NCBI RefSeq assembly: GCF_020829495.1
Contig: NZ_JAIVFQ010000023.1
Location: forward strand, 29,398-93,397
DNA: 64,000 bases
From: Nostoc favosum CHAB5714
GTDB lineage: Bacteria > Cyanobacteriota > Cyanobacteriia > Cyanobacteriales > Nostocaceae
Direction: 5' to 3'
The position numbers were made by a program, and so were the translations under genes. Below are positions 10,335-18,865 of this stretch, piece after piece. The notes under the pieces were generated by a model, which had not been told where the DNA came from, did not search any database, and was given only the letters and a program-made list of their open reading frames with translations. How positions within the stretch are numbered: position 1 is the first letter of the stretch; every line of letters begins with the position of its first letter.

Positions 10335-10712
10335 ATGACAAGTTTTCAACGGATTCGGCACTTTTCTATTTTCAGTTTGATATTTTTGCTGTTTTTAACG
10401 ATAGCTACTAGTCTTTTTGCTTATCAAGTTTCACCGTTAAGAGATCCGACTTTTCGCCCTGATAGCGCAAATGGAGGTTCATTAATACCTTGGATGCAAG
10501 GCGTAACTGAAGACCATTGGTTATTGCTAGCTAATATAATCGCGTTTTCTCTTTCTACAAATCTCACACTAATTATTTGGCAGGCGCGACGATTTCATCA
10601 TCATAATAAGTGGATAAATTTCATAACTATGGCAGTAACATGGACGATGTTATTTGGTAGTTTTATGTTCACCTCGATAATTTACTTATTAATGCAGTGG
10701 CTAATTGATTAA
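10335..10712 (+). CDS. Small membrane protein, about 125 aa
   Basis: ATG 10335 is preceded by AGGAGA at 10325-10330, which is a better start than the longer frame from 10269. The protein has three hydrophobic segments, near residues 10-30, 60-80 and 95-118, with a loop rich in Pro and Asp between the first two. I recognise no family. Confidence 0.6.
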   Translation: MTSFQRIRHFSIFSLIFLLFLTIATSLFAYQVSPLRDPTFRPDSANGGSLIPWMQGVTEDHWLLLANIIAFSLSTNLTLIIWQARRFHHHNKWINFITMAVTWTMLFGSFMFTSIIYLLMQWLID

Positions 10713-10981
10713 CGCAAGAGCCGTAGGACTTACAGAAATTATCGATCAAACCTAGCTATTGCAAAAGGTATATTATTTATTGAGCCGCTTAAACTTAAAG
10801 CAATAGCAAAAGGGTGCAATACCATTTTCTTTTCACTTTTTGGCACAGAAATACTTAATGTTTGCAAGAATAAATTAGCCTAAGGTTTTAAACATTTAAA
10901 ACGAGTTAATCTTAGGAGTATTTGACAACAGGAAGTTTTGAAAGAGGTTGCCAGACGATAAGATTTGCGGATTATATCTAA
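10713..10981. other. Noncoding stretch
   Basis: No gene seen. It contains a partial GGACTTAC motif of the type found at IS701-like ends in this window (10724), possibly the remains of an element end. Confidence 0.4.
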
Positions 10982-11570
10982 GAGGGTGTTTGAAAAGTTT
11001 TGAGTAGTCAAATTTTATGCTAATCGCCTCACCATGATCCGGATCATGGCAAGGTAAATAAACGTCTCCGATGTTTGGGGCAATAACTCATAATCTCTGA
11101 CCAATCGCCGACACCCCATTACCCGCATTTCTCACAAGCTTAAGGGGAAGAAGGGGCAGAGGGGCAGAGGGGCAGAGGGGCAGAGGGGAAAGAACTTACT
11201 CTCCCCTGCTCCTCTGCTCCCCTGCTCCCCTGCTCCCCTGCACAAGCGCAGGCTTTGAGAGATGTGGTGAGAAATCCGGGATTAGCCAACCAAAAGTACG
11301 CTCAACCACCCAACGTTTTTTGAGCAATACAAAGCCCTTGGTTTCTTGCGGTCGCAGAACCACCTGCACAATCCAACGACAAAAGTCTATCACCCACTGC
11401 ATAAACGGTTCACCGTCAAAGCCGCCATCCACCCACAGGGTCGTCAAACGAAATACCTGCTTGTTTGACTGTTTGACCCGTTTGAGAACTTGCTTTCCCC
11501 CTTGACGCTCACCCACATTGGCAGCTGTAACCAAGACCCGCAACACTGTGCTATCCGCGCTTTCACGCAA
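10982..11570 (-). mobile_element. IS5-type (IS1031-like) remnant, close relative of 55701-56612
   Basis: The left end GAGGGTGTTTGAAAAGTTTT and the transposase C-terminus match the complete copy at 55701-56612. The transposase reads VLRVLVTAANVGERQGG onward with the second catalytic Asp (LWVDGGFDGE) and RTFGWL. The N-terminal half is gone beyond 11550, and the C-terminal tail (11010-11118) is separated by an inserted palindromic element at 11120-11281. Confidence 0.8.
11120..11281. repeat. Palindromic element inserted in the IS5 remnant
   Basis: Comparison with the intact transposase copy shows an insertion between the sequences for GWL and the tail. Its ends are inverted (ACCCGCATTTCTCAC on the left and GTGAGAAATCCGGGAT on the right). 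The inside is a long imperfect hairpin of GGGGCAGA units against CTCCCCTG units. A further copy of the end motif lies at 11745-11763. It looks like a non-autonomous miniature element. Confidence 0.65.
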
Positions 11571-11720
11571 CTAGAATTAATGCGAACTCAAGAGTTAATT
11601 GAAAACTGGTACGAAGTCCAGAGAAATTTATCTCTTCAAGTAGCTTGCGACTTGATCCTAGAACAGCTAGCACAGAAATCTAGCTTAAATGCACATCACG
11701 ATACTTCTGTCAATGCGTAA
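11565..11720 (+). pseudogene. 3' fragment of an unrecognised gene
   Basis: An open frame ending at 11720 reads TQLELMRTQELIENWYEVQR and continues helically to a normal stop. It starts exactly where the IS remnant ends, so it is probably the tail of a host gene cut by the IS. No family recognised. Confidence 0.35.
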
Positions 11721-11763
11721 GTCCTGTGAAGAACAATTTTTTATTGCTTGTGAGAAATTCGGG

Positions 11764-12789
11764 TTAACCTGATACAACAAGATTGAATGGAGGGTTTGGA
11801 GGAAGTATGGTTGTGACAGCGTCATTAACGAAAATGTTACTACTGGTCAAGGCAAGATCGGGCGATAACGTCCCAAACCGGAATTGTTCGCTCCCGCCTA
11901 TACCATCTACATCAAAGAACAGCGCACCATTAGTGTTGTCGTAGATAAACCTATCACTAGAATCACCCGCTGCTGCACCAATTATGAACTGATCGGACTC
12001 AATAGCAGCACCTGCTATTAACCCACCACCGAAACTAAGAGCAGAGACACTGATAGTATCATCAGCAACCGTAAAGTCTCTAATTTCGTCAATCTCTTTT
12101 GTTAGGATACCGAAAACAAACGTATCAGCACCAGCACCACCCACTAGAGTATCTGTGCCCAACCCGCCACTCAGAACGTCTACGCCATTTCCACCAAACA
12201 GAACGTCGTTGCCATCGTTACCAAACAGAACGTCGTCGCCGTCTTCGCCATTCACAACGTCGTCGCCGTTGCCGCCACTCAGAGCGTCTCTGAAAGTGCC
12301 GCCATTCAGAACGTCGTTGCCGTCGTCGCCAAACATAACGTCGCTGTCATTGCCGCCATTCAGAACGTCGTTGCCGTCGTTACCATTTATTAAGTCTTGG
12401 CCATCCCCGCCATTTAGAATGTCGTTATCATCGCTGCCACTCAGAACATCGATCCCATCACCGCCATTTAGAATGTCGTTACTATCTTCGCCAAACAGAG
12501 CGTCATTGCCATCACCCCCAAACAAAACGTCTACGGCATTGCTACCAAAGAGAGCGTCATTGCCATCACCGCCAAACAAAGCGTTAAGGAAAGCAGTACC
12601 ACTATTGCCGGCAAACAGAGAGTCGTCGCCAGCTTCGCCAAACAGAAAGTCGTCATTAGCGCCGCCATCTATAATATCGTTGCCAGGTCCACCACTTACA
12701 ACGTCGGGATTAGCGTCGGCAAATATAATGTCACTTTCTTCAGTCCCTGTTATGACGTTTCTTTCGGTGGTGCCAATAATGGTAGCCAT
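11764..12789 (-). CDS. RTX-type calcium-binding repeat protein, 341 aa
   Basis: The start at 12789 has AAGGAG upstream. Residues 10-225 contain about twenty nonapeptide repeats of the form GGxGNDxLx (for example [17 protein letters not shown]), which bind Ca and fold as a parallel beta roll after export. A C-terminal domain of about 110 residues (GADTFVFG ... [11 protein letters not shown] ... [18 protein letters not shown]) matches the usual end of such cyanobacterial proteins and may carry the type I secretion signal. There is no catalytic domain. It stands alone, upstream of the biosynthetic operon but not obviously linked to it. The opposite strand shows long Pro/Ser-rich frames that are shadows of the repeats. 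Confidence 0.9.
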   Translation of the reverse strand: MATIIGTTERNVITGTEESDIIFADANPDVVSGGPGNDIIDGGANDDFLFGEAGDDSLFAGNSGTAFLNALFGGDGNDALFGSNAVDVLFGGDGNDALFGEDSNDILNGGDGIDVLSGSDDNDILNGGDGQDLINGNDGNDVLNGGNDSDVMFGDDGNDVLNGGTFRDALSGGNGDDVVNGEDGDDVLFGNDGNDVLFGGNGVDVLSGGLGTDTLVGGAGADTFVFGILTKEIDEIRDFTVADDTISVSALSFGGGLIAGAAIESDQFIIGAAAGDSSDRFIYDNTNGALFFDVDGIGGSEQFRFGTLSPDLALTSSNIFVNDAVTTILPPNPPFNLVVSG

Positions 12790-13534
12790 ACATGTTTCTC
12801 CTTGATTTGATGTATAACATCATTTAATTCCTAGTAAACTTTATCACTTGCTAATTTTCAATAGCAACTATCATTAGCAGGTTGACTAATGTCAAATATG
12901 CTGTTAAAAATTGCTTCTTAACTGCTTTTTAACTGTTATTAACGTATTTTTAACGGGAATTCGATCTCGCTAAAAAGCGCTATTTGGGAAACTTTTCCAG
13001 GCTCGGCTAATTTATTTTTTAAGGCAGCGCTACCAAAGTGCCAAAACTGTTAATAAGACGTTAACAACTTTTTAACATAAGCTATAGGCAGCATATTTCT
13101 CGCATAAACCGCCGACCGGGGGGAGCAATGCGATTTTGTGAGATGATTCCAAATTGGGTGCGATGCCTACGGCGGGCTGCGCCTACGCTAATCTCCACAC
13201 TGAGACAAAAAGTCATTTAAATAACTTTTAATTAAAGAATTTGTACTAAAATTTATCTTTTTGAAATATCTCAAAAAGATTTCTAGTCAAGCACTTGAAG
13301 CTTATTTAACTAAACTGTCTACGTCAACAGATAGGAAGAGGAGTATTTATTATTACAATAAAAATTTTTAGTCCCAGTTTAAGGTATAAAATTTAGCCAA
13401 ATGCTTGAGGGTTGATGAAAGACGTGAAGATGGAATAACTTTTGTTATTCCAACTTTTAGTCATCCATTGACATCGCAGATGTAGGATAATTTCTGCATT
13501 ATCTTGTTACCAAAATTTACTATTTCCCTTTATT
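12790..13534. other. AT-rich noncoding stretch
   Basis: The right part of the RTX promoter region lies here. No gene seen. It contains one arm of a 48-bp inverted repeat (13120-13167), followed by a small cyanobacterial palindrome-like motif (GCCTACGGCGGGC). Confidence 0.5.
13120..13167. repeat. 48-bp inverted repeat, left arm (mate 14144-14191)
   Basis: Matches the reverse complement of 14144-14191 with one mismatch in 48. Both begin GGGGAGCAATGCGATTTTG when read inward. The arms bracket about 980 bases containing a decayed transposase. Confidence 0.85.
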
Positions 13535-13939
13535 CTTAAATTGACCACTAGCCGGATTAAACTTTCAATAGCCCTTGATTTGTGGCTTTATTTTTCTCGT
13601 TTATTTTTTCTGTTATTTTTACCACGTATAGTAATTTTAGAGTCATTAAAACATTTCCAATAGTTAATATTTATCGTTTTCTATAATCGTGTTTCTGTGT
13701 TTTGGGATGCCACCATCCTTTTGTTTAACTAATGGCTGTTTGATTACCCAACTCTGATTGAGATAGATTATAGAATAATATAGCTATGCATTGACCTGCT
13801 AAAATTAACGCAGCTTGTCTAATTTTTTCTTCTCTTTCTTTAACAACTTCTCCATCCCATTCCTCGATATTCGTCAAATCTAAAACTTTCGTAATATGCT
13901 CTTGAAAATCTAATACTGAAAGACTTAAATTAACATTTG
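13535..13939 (-). pseudogene. Decayed ISKra4-like transposase, N-terminal part
   Basis: Reading the minus strand from about 13939 gives LSVLDFQEHITKVLDL, IRQAALILAGQCIAILFYNL, KGWWHPKTQKH, then after a TAA ILTIGNVLMTLKLLYVV. This order resembles the N-terminal half of cyanobacterial ISKra4-type transposases as I remember them. At least three stops interrupt it and no start remains. The identification is from memory and should be tested by alignment. Confidence 0.55.
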
Positions 13940-14246
13940 CATATATCTATTTTTCCATAAAAGTATATGTTTCCTGTTTCAAAAGTATTGGTACTCAGGA
14001 ATTCTACCTTTTTTTATGGCTACAAAAAAAGACTGAACGCTCCTTCTTAGTGAGTTGTCTTATCTAAATATTATTACTATACTTGTCGTAATTAATATTT
14101 ATTTATACTGATAATGTAATTAGCGATAACTGCGCCCGCCGAAGGCATCGCACCCAATTTGGAATCATCCCACAAAATCGCATTGCTCCCCTTCTGAATT
14201 GAGCATCGGCTGTTTCCCTATCTGACCCGTGTTTGTCAACCATCTT
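13940..14246. other. Noncoding stretch downstream of the APS kinase
   Basis: No gene or clear terminator seen. Contains the right arm of the 48-bp inverted repeat (14144-14191). Confidence 0.45.
14144..14191. repeat. 48-bp inverted repeat, right arm (mate 13120-13167)
   Basis: Reverse complement of 13120-13167 with one mismatch. The right arm lies 55 bases downstream of the biosynthetic operon end. Confidence 0.85.
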
Positions 14247-14807
14247 CTAAAAAAGAAAATGTGCGTTTACTCTGTCGATATAACCCAACTCCTCCAGCTT
14301 ATTTAAAACCTTATTTGCGCTTTGTACAATGCTTTCTCGTTCAGTTGTACATTCGACTTCAGGGTGAAGTGGTACTTCGTAAGGGTCATCAATACCAGTG
14401 AAGCACTTGATTTCCCCTGTTCTGGCTTTTTTATATAACCCTTTGACGTCTCGCCGTTCGCAAACTTCTAATGGTGCATTGACATACACTTCGATAAAAT
14501 TTCCAATAAGCTGCCGCATTTGTTGGCGAATATGGCGGTACGGTGAGATAACTGAAACTAAAACGATCACATCATTTTTGGTAAGAAGGTGAGCTACAAA
14601 GCCAATACGCCGAATATTTTCTTCCCTATCCTCTTTGCTAAAACCTAGTTGATTGCAGAGGTTCTGACGCATTACGTCACCGTCTAGGACTTCAACTTTA
14701 TATCCCTGTGCTTGTAGTTTTTCTTCTACAAATTGACAGATAGTGGTTTTGCCTGCTCCACTGAAACCAGTTAACCATATTGTTACACCCCGTTGTTGTT
14801 GCCTCAT
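14247..14807 (-). CDS. cysC: Adenylylsulfate (APS) kinase
   Basis: The enzyme phosphorylates APS to PAPS, the sulfate donor for sulfotransferases. Motifs are complete: Walker A GFSGAGKT, VEVLDGDVMRQNL, REENIRRIG, VSVISPYR, KGLYKKAR and FTGIDDPYE. I chose ATG 14807 because the conserved part starts right after it. A TTG at 14852, overlapping the sulfotransferase stop, could extend it by 15 residues and couple translation. Its place as the last gene of the operon, directly behind a sulfotransferase, points to a dedicated PAPS supply rather than general sulfate assimilation. Saxitoxin clusters carry a similar gene (sxtO). Confidence 0.92.
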   Translation of the reverse strand: MRQQQRGVTIWLTGFSGAGKTTICQFVEEKLQAQGYKVEVLDGDVMRQNLCNQLGFSKEDREENIRRIGFVAHLLTKNDVIVLVSVISPYRHIRQQMRQLIGNFIEVYVNAPLEVCERRDVKGLYKKARTGEIKCFTGIDDPYEVPLHPEVECTTERESIVQSANKVLNKLEELGYIDRVNAHFLF

Positions 14808-14848
14808 TTTACATCCACTATTTAGTACTCTTTTTCTACCACTCTTTA

Positions 14849-15973
14849 TCAAGATGACTTAGGAGGGCTGTATTGCCATTTATCAATAGTAAATTTCCAC
14901 GCATCATATACCTTTGTTATTGTCTCTTCATCAAATAAGTACTTATTTGTTTCATAGTTAGAATGAGCATCAATATATTTTTGAAAATTTTCTTCGGCTT
15001 TTTCAAAATTCGGTAAATTGAGGTGTTCATATATTTTCTGAAGTTGTGCCAGTTCATGACCGACAAAATCCTCATACTTAATTTCTATTAAGTTTTCTTC
15101 GGGAATGAGGCTTTGATCAGCAAAAAACTTGTGCATTAACTGTTGATAAAATTTTAAGATATTTTCATCCAATTCTTGTTCACTGATTTCCTGTAATGCA
15201 AATGCTGGTAAAATATTTTGAGATAAATGCTTTGTTGAGGCATAGACTATATATGGATTTCTATAAATATGAATAAATTTTGCTGTAGGAAACACTTCCA
15301 AGAGGAGTTGAACTCTTGCTGTATTAGGAGGATTTTTGAGAACGAGTCTTTTGCTATCCATGTGTAAAGTTGCTTTCTTTAAAACATTTATATAATAATT
15401 CTTCCATTGCAACTTTCTTTCTTCAGAAACTTGGTGAAACAAAACAACATCTTGGAAATATTTACTTATGTTTTTTGAAAAGACTGCACCATGAATAAAA
15501 GAATAAGGAGAAATATTTCCTACTGCATACTCTTCCTCTTCAGGAAGAATATTAGAAGATTCTACATTATCCATTAATCTGGTTTTAGGACGAAAATTGT
15601 TTGAAATAAAATTCAATAGTTTTTGATGAGCTAAAAACATCTCTGGAGCATAGGCTTGACCTGTTGATACATATCCTAAATTTGGGTCTTGACTTATCAA
15701 ATGGTGAAGATAAGTAGTACCACTTCTCCAATGCCCAAGTATAAAAATTGGTGAATGTTCAATTTCTAATTTTTCAAAATTTTTGTTATACTTAACTCTT
15801 TCTATTATTCTCAAAGGAATTCCTAAGCAGCTTATTAGCGATATATAAAGCGCTTTAGGTATATATTTTTTATCAACACCACCGTTATAAATAAGCAACT
15901 TTAACCAGTTGGTAAAGGATCCCATAGCGAGTGGATGAGAAGTTAACAATCCTATTTCTTGTTTCAAATTCAT
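14849..15973 (-). CDS. Sulfotransferase (PF13469-like), 374 aa
   Basis: The protein would transfer sulfate from PAPS to a hydroxyl (or amine) of the pathway product. The 5'-phosphosulfate loop is seen as FILGHWRSGTTYLHHLI near residue 77, and the 3'-phosphate motif as FIHIYRNPYIVYAST near residue 245. An Arg-Leu-Val-Leu-Lys-Asn-Pro block precedes it, as in the family. The length is within the family range. The gene runs into cysC with a four-base overlap if the TTG start is used there, and 81 bases separate it from the lipocalin-like gene upstream. The acceptor cannot be read from the sequence. Confidence 0.88.
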   Translation of the reverse strand: MNLKQEIGLLTSHPLAMGSFTNWLKLLIYNGGVDKKYIPKALYISLISCLGIPLRIIERVKYNKNFEKLEIEHSPIFILGHWRSGTTYLHHLISQDPNLGYVSTGQAYAPEMFLAHQKLLNFISNNFRPKTRLMDNVESSNILPEEEEYAVGNISPYSFIHGAVFSKNISKYFQDVVLFHQVSEERKLQWKNYYINVLKKATLHMDSKRLVLKNPPNTARVQLLLEVFPTAKFIHIYRNPYIVYASTKHLSQNILPAFALQEISEQELDENILKFYQQLMHKFFADQSLIPEENLIEIKYEDFVGHELAQLQKIYEHLNLPNFEKAEENFQKYIDAHSNYETNKYLFDEETITKVYDAWKFTIDKWQYSPPKSS

Positions 15974-16054
15974 CTGTGTCTTAACCTGTTGTAAAGGTGC
16001 ATTAGTAGATGTACAGTAGCACTTTTATTGAATGCTGGAAAACCGAACTTAATA

Positions 16055-16480
16055 TTAAACGTGTTCCCAAATTAGATGAGCAGTTTGCTGCTGACCATTC
16101 ACCAAAATTGGCGTTGTGCTCAATGACAATTTTTCGGCTGTAAATTCAAAGAAACGGTCTTGGTCTACAGCAATCCAATTGGGAAACAAGCTAGCTTCAA
16201 TGTGATGAATAACTTTGTTTCCTTGGATTTCATATTTACCACAATAGGAGATATAAGTTTTAGCAGCAGTAGCTCTCTCTTCTATGTTCCCGGACATAAT
16301 ATCAGAAGCAGCAAACTTAGGGCGATTAGCAGACATGATCACTACAGACATATATCCGTCTGGTAAGTACATGAGATACCCAACCGTATCTGGTCCATAT
16401 GGATAGGAAAGCTGACCATCAGCACCCCTGAGTTCATAAGATACCAATCGCCAAGTTCCAACAAATTGGTTCTGTATCAT
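16055..16480 (-). CDS. Lipocalin-like protein (Lipocalin_5 type), 141 aa
   Basis: A strong ribosome site (AAGGAGA) precedes ATG 16480. The sequence has the family start FVGTWRLVSYE, then YPYGPDTVGYLMYLPDGYMS and a C-terminal beta-rich part with HHIEASLFPNW. The fold is a small beta barrel. In several polyketide clusters such proteins bind or isomerise/cyclise intermediates, but no catalytic role can be assigned here. It is fourth from the end of the operon structure, 36 bases after the SDR gene. Confidence 0.8.
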   Translation of the reverse strand: MIQNQFVGTWRLVSYELRGADGQLSYPYGPDTVGYLMYLPDGYMSVVIMSANRPKFAASDIMSGNIEERATAAKTYISYCGKYEIQGNKVIHHIEASLFPNWIAVDQDRFFEFTAEKLSLSTTPILVNGQQQTAHLIWEHV

Positions 16481-16516
16481 TGTTTCTCCTTGGTTTACAA
16501 ACAGAGAATGTCAAAG

Positions 16517-17275
16517 TTACTGAGCTGTAAAACCTCCATCAATGAGCAGAGGGTGACCAGTGATAAAGCTTGCCCCATCTGAACATAGCCAGATTACGGC
16601 ATTAGCCACTTCTTCTGGTTGACCAAAACGTCCAATAGGATGTTTTGCTAGCATGTGTGCGTGGAATTCCTCAGTACTATAAGCACGTTTAGCCATTGGT
16701 GTTTCGATCGCACCTGAACAGACAGCGTTAATCCTGATACCAGTTTGAGCTTGTTCTAAGGCAACAGCTTTTGTCAATCCAATTACACCATGTTTGCTAG
16801 CACAGTAAATAGAACCGTACATGATGCCGATCACTCCCCCGACAGAAGCATTGTTAACGATCGCTCCCCCACCCTGCTTAAGCATTGGAAGAATTTCATA
16901 CTTCATCGACAGCCAGATTCCTTTAAGATTAGTATCGATGATGTTATTCCAATTATCTTCACTTTGCTCTATGCTCGGACCGATTATTCCCTCAACTCCA
17001 GCGTTATTGAAGGCATAATCTAAACGACCATAAGCTTTAACTGTTTTATTGATTAAGTTTTCAACATCAGCCGCCTGAGTCACGTCAGTTTTAACAAAGA
17101 TAGCTTCACTACCAGCATCCTTGATAAGTTGAACCGTTTGTTCACCTTCTTCAACTCGACGACTGCCAATAACTACATATGCTCCCTTGCGAGCAAAAGC
17201 CAAAGCAGTCGCTTGACCAATGCCAGAATTGCCACCTGTCACTAGCGCAACTTTATTTTCAAATTCTTTCATCAT
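16517..17275 (-). CDS. Short-chain dehydrogenase/reductase, 252 aa
   Basis: A classical SDR: cofactor loop VTGGNSGIG near residue 12, NNAG near 90, catalytic Ser in NNASVGGV and YxxxK in YCASKHG near 158, and the C-terminal RFGQPEEVANAVIWLCSD and GHPLLIDGGF. An Arg after the second beta strand (SRRVEEG) suggests NADP preference. Two consecutive ATG codons are possible starts. It follows the P450 gene by 80 bases and likely oxidises an alcohol made by that P450 or reduces a ketone. Substrate unknown. Confidence 0.88.
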   Translation of the reverse strand: MMKEFENKVALVTGGNSGIGQATALAFARKGAYVVIGSRRVEEGEQTVQLIKDAGSEAIFVKTDVTQAADVENLINKTVKAYGRLDYAFNNAGVEGIIGPSIEQSEDNWNNIIDTNLKGIWLSMKYEILPMLKQGGGAIVNNASVGGVIGIMYGSIYCASKHGVIGLTKAVALEQAQTGIRINAVCSGAIETPMAKRAYSTEEFHAHMLAKHPIGRFGQPEEVANAVIWLCSDGASFITGHPLLIDGGFTAQ

Positions 17276-17355
17276 AAAATTCTCATGATTAAATTTTGAG
17301 TAAATTGCCTACACAAACAGTTAATGCTCTATCTACTGCTTGGTTGCTCTTAGGG

Positions 17356-18705
17356 CTAGCGTTGCCCCACTACCGCCATTTTTACACCACCAGCAGGCAC
17401 TATAAAAGATATTTGACGTCGTGGTTGCACAGGTTGTTTATCAAGTAGCGTTAGTTGATAGCGCGACAGAATAGTTGCTAATACAAGCTTCATTTCAAAT
17501 AGGCTTAATGCTGCGCCGATACAGCGACGACTGCCCCCTCCAAAAGGCAAATACTCATAGATCGAAAATTGTTTTTCTAGGAAACGTTCTGGTCTAAACT
17601 GCTTGGGATTTGGATATAAATCTTCACGGTGATGAGTTTGGTAGATATCAATAACCACTTTTGTACCAGGTTTTAACTCATAGTCCATTAGTCTGGCAGG
17701 CTTTATTACTAAGTGTGGAAGATTTAGCGGCGCAATTGGATAAATTCGTAGAGTTTCTTGACTAATAGCAGTGAGATAAGGAAGTTGAGAAATGGAAAGT
17801 AGATTTGGAGAGTTACCCAGAGAATCAAGTTCTTTTAGCAGTTTATTATAAACGTTTGGCATATGGTGAATCCAGTATAAAGCCCAAGCCAGTGACCCTG
17901 AGGTTGTTTCATATCCAGCAATTAATAGTGTTAATAAAGTATCGTGCAACTCTTTATCTGTCATCCCCTCACCTTTTTCATCTCGACCAGATAGCAACAA
18001 TGTCAAAATGTCATTATGTTCAGAATCAACTTGTTTTCGTCGTTCTTGAATTTCACTATACAGAACTTCATCAAGTTGTTTCTTTAGGCGAATAAAACGT
18101 CCCCACGGACTCCAAGAGCCTAAATCTTTTTGAAGGAAAGAAAAAAATAATAAAGTAGCATGAACTGGAGAAACTAAATAATTTAACCATGAAATTAGTA
18201 GCTTTTTTAGAAGCTGATAACGCTCTCCTTTGTACAAACCAAATACAACTTCTAAAATAACCTGTAAACTGATATCTTTCATGAGTTCATGTACTGAGAA
18301 AGGTTTCCCAGGTTCTAACTGACTCATAATTTTTTCAGTAATATTGCAGATTGCTATTCCATACTTTTTTATTTGTTCTCCATGAAAGTAAGGCATCAAT
18401 AATTGGCGCTGACGTTTGTGGTTAACACCCTCTAAAACTGATATTGAGTGTTCTCCTAGTATCGGCTTGCTAAATTTTTTGAATGATTCTGTTAAAGGGT
18501 AAAACTGTTTTGATTCACTGGTAAAAATCTGTTCAATTGCTTTTGGATTGCTGACAAACACATGGGGACTATAATCCCAACCGACTTTTCCGAGAAAAAT
18601 ATCACCATAGCTTTGACTAGCAGCTTCTGTGTAACCTAAAGGGTCAAAAATCCACTGAAGCATCTGTATAGGACCTGGAGTTTTCGGACCATCAAGTAAT
18701 ATCAT
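17356..18705 (-). CDS. Cytochrome P450, CYP110-like, 449 aa
   Basis: The N-terminus (GPKTPGPIQMLQWIFDPLGY) has the style of the CYP110 family of cyanobacteria, which often oxidise fatty acids and terpenes. The I-helix reads AGYETTSGSL (about residue 262), the ExxR is ETLRIYP, and the haem loop is FGGGSRRCIGAA with the Cys near residue 398. No transmembrane anchor is present. AGGAGA precedes the ATG. The gene lies 160 bases after the PKS in the same direction. A chain hydroxylation providing the acceptor for sulfation would fit. Confidence 0.9.
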   Translation of the reverse strand: MILLDGPKTPGPIQMLQWIFDPLGYTEAASQSYGDIFLGKVGWDYSPHVFVSNPKAIEQIFTSESKQFYPLTESFKKFSKPILGEHSISVLEGVNHKRQRQLLMPYFHGEQIKKYGIAICNITEKIMSQLEPGKPFSVHELMKDISLQVILEVVFGLYKGERYQLLKKLLISWLNYLVSPVHATLLFFSFLQKDLGSWSPWGRFIRLKKQLDEVLYSEIQERRKQVDSEHNDILTLLLSGRDEKGEGMTDKELHDTLLTLLIAGYETTSGSLAWALYWIHHMPNVYNKLLKELDSLGNSPNLLSISQLPYLTAISQETLRIYPIAPLNLPHLVIKPARLMDYELKPGTKVVIDIYQTHHREDLYPNPKQFRPERFLEKQFSIYEYLPFGGGSRRCIGAALSLFEMKLVLATILSRYQLTLLDKQPVQPRRQISFIVPAGGVKMAVVGQR

Positions 18706-18865
18706 TTATTTATCTCCTTTTCAAGCATTAAGTAAGGATTTAGGTGATTGGTTAAGACAGCCAAGATTGGATGTACTAGTAGTTGAGCATCGAGTTGGAG
18801 GCTGAGGTTGAGACGCTCAACCTCTGACAGATGTTCTTGATCTGCTACGATTTTTGCTACTTTAG

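Noticed and set aside
11490..11564. Upstream part of the plus-strand ORF ending at 11720
   Set aside because: It is antisense to the IS5-type transposase; only the part after the IS edge looks like host coding sequence.
12155..12805. Long Pro/Ser-rich plus-strand ORF
   Set aside because: Exact antisense of the RTX repeats; the repeat codons leave the opposite strand open by chance.
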